From assembly GCA_050288085.1 (NCBI GenBank), contig JBNKDD010000006.1, forward strand, positions 1 through 54,011: a stretch of 54,011 nt of DNA, in the 5' to 3' direction. This DNA is from JBNKDD01 sp050288085 (GTDB lineage: Bacteria; Chloroflexota; Anaerolineae; Aggregatilineales; UBA3940). Position 1 is the stretch's first letter, and every line of letters begins with the position of its first letter. Below, piece after piece: positions 15,707 through 22,730 of this stretch. The notes under the pieces were generated by a model. The model did not search any database and was not told the DNA's origin. It worked only from the letters and a program-made list of their open reading frames with translations. The translations under genes were made by a program, and so were the position numbers.

Positions 15707-16876
15707 TTAAGACAAACTGGATAGGACGTTCCCCATCCGTTCCAAAGCTTTTTTGATATTTTCCAGTGAATTGGCATAAGCAAGCCGCAGGTAGCCCTCG
15801 CCATATTTTCCGAAAGATGTGCCGGGCAGCAAGGCAACCCCAGCCTCCTCCAGGATCAGGTTTGCCAGTTCATCGGAGGATTTACCGAAGGATTTGACGT
15901 TGGGGAAGGCATAAAAAGCACCCTGCGGAGTCTGGCAGTTCACGCCGGGGATGGCATTCAGGCCAGCAACCACTGCATCGCGACGACGCTGGTATTCGGC
16001 AACCATCTCATCGGCTTTATCCTGTGGGCCGGTCAGCGCTTCGATACCGGCAATCTGGGTAAAGTGCGCGGTGCAGCCAATCGAATGAGTATGGAGGAGC
16101 TGCACCCGGTCAGCTAAGGCTTCCGGCATGATGCCATAACCCAACCGCCAGCCGGTCATGGCGTAGGTTTTGGAGAAGCCATCAATGATCACTGTGCGCT
16201 CGGCCATACCGGGCAGCGCCGCGATGCTGGGCACGTCCAGACCATCGTAGGCCATCCGCATGTAAATTTCATCTGACAATATCCAGCAGTCATAACGTTT
16301 GGCTGCGGCGGCAATGTGCTCTAAATCCTCTTTGGGGATCACACCGCCGGTCGGATTGCTGGGCGAGTTGAGAATGATCAGTTTGGTGTTGTCATTGATC
16401 AACTGGTCGAAGGCTTCCAGGTCGAACGAGAAATCCTTCTCTTCAACCAGGGGGACCGGAACCGCCTTTCCCCCGGCAACACCCACCATCGCATCATAGG
16501 TCGGGAAACCCGGATCAGGGTAGATCACCTCGTCACCCGGATTGACCAGGGCCAGAGTCGGGAAGAAAAGCGCCGGTTTTGCACCCGGCCCGACCACCAC
16601 CTGATCGGGATTAACGGTCATACCCCGGCGTTTACCGGCATCCTCGGCGATCACTTCGCGCAGTTCTTTGATACCTCGCGGTGGGGTATAGCGGGTGCGA
16701 CCGGTAGCGATAGCCTCCATCCCTACTTCGCTGATATTCGACCCGGTCATAAAGTCCGGTTCGCCGATCTCCAGATGGATGATGTCACGCCCGGCGGCTT
16801 CTAATTCCTGCGCTTTAGCTAAAACCTGATAAGCGCCCTCTGCCCGTAATTCAGATACACGTTCGGCGAATGTCAT
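15707..16876 (-). CDS. Class I/II aminotransferase (aspartate aminotransferase-like)
   Basis: 389 residues of a fold-type I PLP enzyme. PLP lysine is Lys236 in DGFSKTYAMTGWRLGYG, which is the signature of subgroup I aspartate/aromatic aminotransferases. Other family blocks: HLEIGEPDF, RYTPPRGIKELRE, YPDPGFPTYDAM, LNSPSNPTGG and DEIYMRMAYDG; the carboxylate-binding Arg is in GYLRLAYANS. The reaction transfers an amino group from an amino acid to 2-oxoglutarate or oxaloacetate; the exact substrate is open. It follows the Cys/Met enzyme gene by 109 bases on the same strand. An ATG at 16876 with CAGGAGAATG-type spacing supports the start. Confidence 0.9.
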   Translation of the reverse strand: MTFAERVSELRAEGAYQVLAKAQELEAAGRDIIHLEIGEPDFMTGSNISEVGMEAIATGRTRYTPPRGIKELREVIAEDAGKRRGMTVNPDQVVVGPGAKPALFFPTLALVNPGDEVIYPDPGFPTYDAMVGVAGGKAVPVPLVEEKDFSFDLEAFDQLINDNTKLIILNSPSNPTGGVIPKEDLEHIAAAAKRYDCWILSDEIYMRMAYDGLDVPSIAALPGMAERTVIIDGFSKTYAMTGWRLGYGIMPEALADRVQLLHTHSIGCTAHFTQIAGIEALTGPQDKADEMVAEYQRRRDAVVAGLNAIPGVNCQTPQGAFYAFPNVKSFGKSSDELANLILEEAGVALLPGTSFGKYGEGYLRLAYANSLENIKKALERMGNVLSSLS

Positions 16877-16985
16877 GCCCCATTCTCCTGATGTTAAGAG
16901 CGGTTCAAATTATTATAAAGATCGGGCGGCCCCTTTGCAGCCACCCTACCAAAATACCACCAAATTGGAATACATCCTAAAAATG

Positions 16986-18227
16986 CTAGAGCTTGCTAAG
17001 GGCCTGATCCAGGTCCTTGATGATGTCCTCCGGGTCTTCCAGACCAACCGACAGACGGATCAACCCGTCATCGATCCCGGCGGCCATCCGTTCTTCCGGG
17101 GTCATATGCTCATGGGTAATAGTAGCCGGATGCATGCAGATCGTCCGGCTGGTCCCGAAGGTCACTGCGTGGACAACCAGCTCAACGCTGTTCATGACAG
17201 TCGCTGCGCCCTTCATCCCACCCGGAACCACAAACGACAGCAGCCCACCGTTGGCCTTCATCTGGCGTTTTGCCAGATCATACTGTGGATGATCTGGTAG
17301 GCCGGAGTAGTTCACATGGGTGACTTTGGGATGATCGGCCAGGAACTCGGCAACCGCCTGGGCATTGCTGCTGTGGCGATCCATGCGGAGCGATAGTGTC
17401 TCCATAAATTGGAGGGTGAGCCACGCTTCAAGCGGCTGCATGATCGCCCCAATAAACTCGGTCGTATTCCAGCGGATATCCTCAACCAGTGCTTCCGGCC
17501 CGACAATCGCCCCACCGATCACGGTAGCATTGCCGGTCAGGAACTTGGTGAGTGATAACAGGATAATGTCCGCGCCCAGTTCCATCGGTTTCTGTAGGGC
17601 GGCGGTGACGGTGGTGTTATCGACCATCAAGGGCACATTGTGTGAGTGGGCCACATCGGCAACGGCGGCGATGTCGGTCACAAACAGGCAGGGATTACTC
17701 GGAGTCTCGACCCAGACCAGCACCGTTTTCTCGTCAATTTCCTTATCCCACGATTTGGGATCGGCAGGGTTTTCGACAAAGCGAAACTCAACCTGGCAGC
17801 GCTGCGGAAAAATCGTGGCGGCCTGTTTGTACCCCTCGCCGAAGATATTCAGGCTGGTGACCACATTATCGCCGGGGCGGGCAATGGTCGAAATCAGGTT
17901 GTATAACGACTGCGAACCGGAGCCGCCGGTAACTGCTCCTTCTCCGCCTTCGAGGGCCGCTAACCGCTTTTCGAGTACACTGACGGTTGGCGTCTTGCTG
18001 CGTCCATAAATGTATGGCGGGAACTTGTCAAAGCTCTCGTAGGGGTAGGTCATCGATTGGGCGATGGGCGGGACAAACGACCGGAACTCCTGAGCATCCT
18101 GCATCGGATTGAACCCGGTATGCAAGGCCCGCGTATTAAATCCTAAATCCGCATCCGGCCCGACCTGTTTTGCATCTGGATCATATTTCCAGGGATCGCG
18201 CATAAAAAAGGGCTGTTCGTCGTGCAT
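16986..18227 (-). CDS. Cys/Met metabolism PLP-dependent enzyme (methionine gamma-lyase / cystathionine gamma-synthase family)
   Basis: 413 residues. PLP lysine is Lys228 in LLSLTKFLTGNATVIGG, with the PLP-phosphate block YGRSKTPTVSVLEKRLA and the glycine loop GGSGSQSLYNLIST. The family cleaves or forms C-S bonds at the gamma carbon of cystathionine, methionine, or O-acyl-homoserine. Sequence alone does not fix which. The N-terminal ~35 residues (MRDPWKYDPDAKQ) are a family extension. The AAGGAGA ribosome site is 7-8 bases before ATG 18227. It lies 36 bases after the MttB-like methyltransferase gene on the same strand, which suggests combined handling of a methylated amino compound or methionine-derived sulfur. 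Confidence 0.88.
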   Translation of the reverse strand: MHDEQPFFMRDPWKYDPDAKQVGPDADLGFNTRALHTGFNPMQDAQEFRSFVPPIAQSMTYPYESFDKFPPYIYGRSKTPTVSVLEKRLAALEGGEGAVTGGSGSQSLYNLISTIARPGDNVVTSLNIFGEGYKQAATIFPQRCQVEFRFVENPADPKSWDKEIDEKTVLVWVETPSNPCLFVTDIAAVADVAHSHNVPLMVDNTTVTAALQKPMELGADIILLSLTKFLTGNATVIGGAIVGPEALVEDIRWNTTEFIGAIMQPLEAWLTLQFMETLSLRMDRHSSNAQAVAEFLADHPKVTHVNYSGLPDHPQYDLAKRQMKANGGLLSFVVPGGMKGAATVMNSVELVVHAVTFGTSRTICMHPATITHEHMTPEERMAAGIDDGLIRLSVGLEDPEDIIKDLDQALSKL

Positions 18228-18263
18228 GGGGGAAGTCTCCTTTTGATATTGATCGGGCCAGCT

Positions 18264-19715
18264 TTACCCGCGTGAATCACTCCACTCCTGCACCCGCTCA
18301 ACGATCTTTCGCAGATCGCGTTGAACATCCTCAGGCAGCGGTTCGGGCTGGTGGCTCTCCAGGATTTGATCGATCTTCTTGGCCGCCCGTTCTTCCATCG
18401 TGGTTGAACCCATCTCTACCCACTGAGAGTGCTGCCGCTTATCAACCATTTTAGAGTGATAGGCATCCCTGAAATGGTTCAAAGTGTGTGGGTGGCTGAG
18501 ATAATTACCACCGGCCCCAAGCTCATCGACCACATCAAGGGCCATGTGTTCATCATCAACCTGGATACCGGCAGTCGCCGCCCGCAGGAAGCCTAAATGC
18601 TCGTTGCACATCGTGAGCAGTTGGAAGGAAAACTGCATCCCGGCATCCATAAAGCCCACATCATGATTGATATTCGCACCGCTCAACAGGGCAAAGACCA
18701 GGCTGAAGGCCGCTTCGACACCGGCCTGATGATCGAGCGCCTTTGAGTCGGTTGAACCGGCCAGGCCGAATACCGGTAGATCATAGTGACGCCCCATCGA
18801 GGGGGCCAGACCCTGCTCATCGGCCAGGACGTAGTTACCGACCATCGTCTGGAGGTTATACGGGCCGCCGTTCCAACCGGGTATGGCAATCGGGGTCCCT
18901 TCTCGCACCAGTTGGGACAGAACAATACCAAGCAGTGTCCCGGCATTCATCGCGGCCATACAACCGGCAGCCGTCACCGGCGAATTGACACCACCCGCGT
19001 TGAGCGGAATATACAGCATCGGCAGGCCCTTTTCTGCCAGGTACATGCATTTTTGCAGCGCTTCGTCGTTGGCAATCAAGCCGGAAGTGACGTTGATATA
19101 GCAGGTTGCAAACGGGCGCTTCTGGAAGGCTTCTGCCCCACCGGCCACTGCCTCGCACATCTCGACAGCGGTCACGCAGCCCTCAAAGTCAGGCGTGACA
19201 AATACAATCGGCTTGGTGGTGTGATTGAGCATCACTTCCATCTGGTAGCGGTCATAGATGCGCTGGTCAACGTCTTCCGGCAGGACGGCGGACATCACAA
19301 AATCGATCTCCGGCAGCGCATCTTGCAGGGTAATCGCTTCTTTCACATCCTGTAAGCGAGGTCGCCGCCGCTCGCCGGTTCGATGATCGAGGATGTTCAG
19401 GCAGTCTGATCCACCGCCAAAGTACGACCGGTAGCCCCAGGCCCGCATAGCGACATTGCCGTCGCGATCACACAGCGTAATCCGCTTGGGGGCCAACGAT
19501 AAAGCCCGTTCGACCATATACTCCGGGATGGTAACGATAATCCCGTCAGCTTTGGCCCCACCCTTTACGAGCAGTTCCCTGGCTTTTTCATCATGAACCT
19601 CAATGCCAACCCGTTCAAGTATTTCCAGGCTGCCCTTATGAATACGGTCACACTCCTGTGGCCCTAACCGCGAATAGTGAGAGGTGGCTTGCCGACGACT
19701 ATTCGTTTCGATCAT
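18264..19715 (-). CDS. Trimethylamine methyltransferase (MttB) superfamily protein, without pyrrolysine
   Basis: About 483 residues. The sequence runs through as an MttB family corrinoid-dependent methyltransferase: YFGGGSDCLNILDHRTGER, DVKEAITLQDALPEIDFV, YINVTSGLIANDEALQK, GANINHDVGFMDAGMQFS and a C-terminal HSKMVDKRQHSQWVEMG. There is no in-frame TAG, so it belongs to the non-pyrrolysine members (relatives of glycine betaine, proline betaine and carnitine demethylases). Such enzymes move a methyl group from a quaternary amine to a corrinoid protein; neither a corrinoid protein nor a MtqA-type partner is in this window. The chosen ATG 19715 has GAGG 8-9 bases upstream; a second ATG at 19736 is in frame. 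Confidence 0.88.
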   Translation of the reverse strand: MIETNSRRQATSHYSRLGPQECDRIHKGSLEILERVGIEVHDEKARELLVKGGAKADGIIVTIPEYMVERALSLAPKRITLCDRDGNVAMRAWGYRSYFGGGSDCLNILDHRTGERRRPRLQDVKEAITLQDALPEIDFVMSAVLPEDVDQRIYDRYQMEVMLNHTTKPIVFVTPDFEGCVTAVEMCEAVAGGAEAFQKRPFATCYINVTSGLIANDEALQKCMYLAEKGLPMLYIPLNAGGVNSPVTAAGCMAAMNAGTLLGIVLSQLVREGTPIAIPGWNGGPYNLQTMVGNYVLADEQGLAPSMGRHYDLPVFGLAGSTDSKALDHQAGVEAAFSLVFALLSGANINHDVGFMDAGMQFSFQLLTMCNEHLGFLRAATAGIQVDDEHMALDVVDELGAGGNYLSHPHTLNHFRDAYHSKMVDKRQHSQWVEMGSTTMEERAAKKIDQILESHQPEPLPEDVQRDLRKIVERVQEWSDSRG

Positions 19716-19775
19716 TGGATATACCTCGCTAGTCATAAACTTGTACCGCCAGAGCGGTTTGGTTCGCCTTGTTGT

Positions 19776-19800
19776 TATATCAGATCGTTATTCTGATATA
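19776..19800. promoter_or_regulatory. Palindromic operator candidate upstream of the mttB-like gene
   Basis: TATATCAGA (19776-19784) and TCTGATATA (19792-19800) form a perfect 9-bp inverted repeat with a 7-base spacer, centred about 73 bases before the chosen mttB start. It is the shape of a dimeric repressor or activator site; no regulator gene adjoins it. Confidence 0.45.
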
Positions 19801-20006
19801 TTAGATTTTACTCGTTGTCTGCGAAGTAGTCAATCATCTAGGCTCTATCTGATGCATATTTGTGACTCCGGTCCCACCTTGATTGTAATATTTGCGTTAT
19901 GTATGACAAATGGTACAAACCCCCTCCCTGAAGTATAATTAGGGTACACTCTTTTCAGGTGAGCGCCCCTTAAAAAAACCTTTGGTAAGGTGCTTGCTTC
20001 TAGAAC

Positions 20007-20031
20007 GAAAACAGTCAGAACGGCTGTTTTC
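20007..20031 (+). promoter_or_regulatory. Hairpin in the gyrA leader
   Basis: GAAAACAGTC and GGCTGTTTTC pair over 10 positions (one G-T) around the loop AGAAC, ending 29 bases before the gyrA ATG. The right arm contains TTTT but no clear U tract follows. It could influence gyrA translation or act as a weak attenuator. Confidence 0.4.
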
Positions 20032-20060
20032 TACTTTAACTTCCCGGAGATGTTAATTTA

Positions 20061-22730
20061 ATGGATATTGGTACAGTTCGACCTGTCGATATTAATGAGG
20101 AGATGCGGGACTCCTATTTAGATTACGCCATGAGCGTCATTGTTTCCCGCGCCTTGCCGGATGCCCGTGATGGCCTTAAACCGGTTCATCGCCGGATTTT
20201 ATACGCCATGCATGATATGAATCTGGCATCGAACACATCCTATAAGAAAAGTGCTCGTATTGTCGGCGAGGTGCTGGGGAAATACCATCCACATGGTGAT
20301 GCGGCAGTCTACGAGACGATGGCCCGTATGGCCCAGCTCTTTTCGATGCGCTACCCGCTGGTCGATGGACAGGGCAACTTCGGCTCGATTGATGGTGACA
20401 GCCCGGCGGCCATGCGTTACACCGAAGCCCGCATGGCTCCACCCGCTGAAATGCTGCTGGAAGATATTGAGAAGAACACCATCGACTTTGTGGACAACTT
20501 CGATGGGACACTCCAGGAACCAACCGTCCTACCATCCCGCCTGCCTAATCTACTCTTAAATGGCATCTCCGGTATCGCAGTGGGAATGGCAACTAACATT
20601 CCCCCTCACAACCTGATTGAAGTAGCCACAGCGATTAATTACTTAATCGGGCAGATGATCGCCCCTGAAGGCCAGTGGATCGACGAGGATTTAGACGATA
20701 TCACGGTCGAAGACCTGATGCAATTTGTACAGGGGCCTGATTTCCCCACCGGTGGGGAGATCGTCGGAAAGGAAGGCGTCATCAACGCGTATGCTACCGG
20801 CAAAGGCCGGGTGGTCATGCGAGCGAAGATGGATGTCGAGCCGATGCCCAAGAAGGACGACCGTTTTCGCATCGTGGTGAAGGAAATCCCCTACCAGATC
20901 AACAAAACGGGCATCATCGAAAAGATAGCCTCGCTGGTGCGTGAAGGCCGGTTAGAGATGATCTCCGACCTGCGTGACGAATCCGACCGGCAGGGTCTAT
21001 CAATTGTTATCGAATTAAAGCATGGCGCACAGCCGCGCAAGGTGCTTAACCGCTTACTGAAGTTTACCCCGCTGCAATCGACCTTCGGCGTGCAAATGCT
21101 GGCCCTGGTCAACGGCGAACCGCGCCTGCTGTCGCTTAAGGGTGCGCTGAAATATTTCATCAATCACCGCCGGGAAGTGATCGAGCGGCGTACGTTGTTT
21201 GAACTGGAACGTGCCCGCCGTCGAGCCCATATCCTGGAAGGGCTGCTGATCGCTATCGCCGATCTGGATGCCATCATCAGCATGATCCGCCAGAGCGCGG
21301 ATGCTGAGGATGCCCGTGTTCGTCTGATGGAGGCTTTCAATTTCACCGAAGTCCAGGCCCAGGCCATTCTCGATATGCAGTTGCGTCGGCTGGCCGCCCT
21401 CGAACGACAGAAAATCGAGGCAGAATATCAAACACTGTTGGAACTGATCGCTGAATTAGAAGATCTGCTGGCCCATCCCAAGAAAATCCTGCTGCAAATA
21501 CGGGATGATCTGAACGAACTGGCCGAGAAATACGGAGATGCCCGCCGGACACTGATTATCCCTGACGCCGAAGAGGACTTCGACGAAGCTGACTTAGTGC
21601 ATGATGAGGAAGTCCTGGTTTTCATCACGCGGAAGGGTTATATCAAGCGGGTGCCCGCCGAGGCTTATCGAACACAAGCGCGGGGCGGTAAGGGTGTGAT
21701 CGGAATGACCACTCGTGAAGAGGATGATGTGGTGCATCTCTTCGCGGCGGGTTCACTTGATAGCATCCTGTTCTTCTCCGATAGAGGCAAAGTCTACCAG
21801 GAGAAAGCCTATCAGATACCGGATACCGGGCGTGCCGCCAAGGGTATCCCGCTGCAAAGTATCCTTATGCTGGACATGGATGAGCATATCACCGCCGCCG
21901 TCCCGGTTCCCAATTTTGGCGAGGTTGACTACTGTACGATGGTCACCCTTCACGGGCGGATCAAGCGGGTGCAAATCTCAGCCTTTGAAAGCGTCCGGCC
22001 CAGCGGCCTGATAGCCGTCAACCTGGATGAAGGTGATGAACTGCGCTGGGTCAAGTTGACGACCGGCAACCAGGATTTGATCGTTGTCACCAGGGATGGA
22101 CAATCTATCCGGTTTAATGAGAACGAAGTGCGGGCAATGGGCCGGGCTGCTGCCGGAGTGAATGCCATCAAACTGAAGGACGATGACGTGCTGGCCGGAA
22201 TGGACGTGATCGACAACCCAGAGGCGATGCTGCTCGTTGTGACACAAAACGCCTATGCCAAGCGCACCTATTTAGACGAATACTCACCCCAATCACGTTA
22301 TGGTCTGGGGGTACGGACCCTGTCCCGCAATGAAAAAACCGGGCCGATCATTGATGCCCGTGTCGTCAAACCGGGTGACCAGTTGACGGTAATCACCGCC
22401 GGAGGAAAGGCGATGCGCACCCGTGTTGACGATATCTCCATCATGGGGCGCAGCACCAGCGGTGTCCAGTTGATGAAAATGCCGAAGGGCGATACTTTAG
22501 CCTCAATAGCTTTATTGGATCAATCCCGTATTGATGAGCGGACACGGGCCCTCCAGGCAGAGAGTTACGAGCTACAATCCGCGCCGGACTCTCCGGGTGA
22601 ATCATTAGAAGACTATCTGGATGATCCAGGTAATGATCTCCTACCAGAAGACGATCTCCTACCAGGAGATGATCCCCTTTCAGGGGATGATTCCCTATCG
22701 GGGGATTCAGACGAAAGGATGCAAGAATGA
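20061..22730 (+). CDS. gyrA: DNA gyrase subunit A
   Basis: 889 residues. The breakage-reunion domain contains the catalytic Tyr120 (AAMRYTEARM) and the quinolone-pocket helix HPHGDAAVYETMARMAQ. There the residues equal to E. coli Ser83 and Asp87 are Ala82-type and Glu85. The C-terminal beta-pinwheel follows from ~510 with a degenerate GyrA box QARGGKG (consensus QRRGGRG) near residue 540, and six blade-like repeats (VTRDGQSIRFNENEVRAMGR, VVTQNAYAKRTYLDEY, ITAGGKAMRTRVDDI). With GyrB it introduces negative supercoils. The last ~30 residues are an acidic tandem repeat. Its stop overlaps the ATG of a sensor kinase by 4 bp. GyrB is not in the window. Confidence 0.96.
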   Translation: MDIGTVRPVDINEEMRDSYLDYAMSVIVSRALPDARDGLKPVHRRILYAMHDMNLASNTSYKKSARIVGEVLGKYHPHGDAAVYETMARMAQLFSMRYPLVDGQGNFGSIDGDSPAAMRYTEARMAPPAEMLLEDIEKNTIDFVDNFDGTLQEPTVLPSRLPNLLLNGISGIAVGMATNIPPHNLIEVATAINYLIGQMIAPEGQWIDEDLDDITVEDLMQFVQGPDFPTGGEIVGKEGVINAYATGKGRVVMRAKMDVEPMPKKDDRFRIVVKEIPYQINKTGIIEKIASLVREGRLEMISDLRDESDRQGLSIVIELKHGAQPRKVLNRLLKFTPLQSTFGVQMLALVNGEPRLLSLKGALKYFINHRREVIERRTLFELERARRRAHILEGLLIAIADLDAIISMIRQSADAEDARVRLMEAFNFTEVQAQAILDMQLRRLAALERQKIEAEYQTLLELIAELEDLLAHPKKILLQIRDDLNELAEKYGDARRTLIIPDAEEDFDEADLVHDEEVLVFITRKGYIKRVPAEAYRTQARGGKGVIGMTTREEDDVVHLFAAGSLDSILFFSDRGKVYQEKAYQIPDTGRAAKGIPLQSILMLDMDEHITAAVPVPNFGEVDYCTMVTLHGRIKRVQISAFESVRPSGLIAVNLDEGDELRWVKLTTGNQDLIVVTRDGQSIRFNENEVRAMGRAAAGVNAIKLKDDDVLAGMDVIDNPEAMLLVVTQNAYAKRTYLDEYSPQSRYGLGVRTLSRNEKTGPIIDARVVKPGDQLTVITAGGKAMRTRVDDISIMGRSTSGVQLMKMPKGDTLASIALLDQSRIDERTRALQAESYELQSAPDSPGESLEDYLDDPGNDLLPEDDLLPGDDPLSGDDSLSGDSDERMQE
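22632..22703 (+). repeat. Four 18-bp tandem repeats in the gyrA tail
   Basis: Four units (22632-22649, 22650-22667, 22668-22685, 22686-22703) encode NDLLPE, DDLLPG, DDPLSG and DDSLSG. Each unit contains a small DNA palindrome (CTCCTACCAGGAG, CCCCTTTCAGGGG). The acidic GyrA tail is variable among bacteria and tunes supercoiling in some. Confidence 0.8.

Larger units (their letters stand above)
19716..20060. other. Divergent intergenic region between mttB-like gene and gyrA
   Basis: 345 bases without a gene, AT-rich. It holds a 25-bp palindromic site near the mttB-like start (19776-19800), a perfect TATAAT at 19934-19939 that is the best -10 candidate for gyrA (no good -35 at 16-18 bp), and a hairpin in the gyrA leader (20007-20031). 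GGAG at 20045-20048 is the gyrA ribosome site. I see no RNA gene here. Confidence 0.5.

Noticed and set aside
18264..19715. Pyrrolysine-containing MttB
   Set aside because: The frame has no internal TAG codon, so it is a non-pyrrolysine member.
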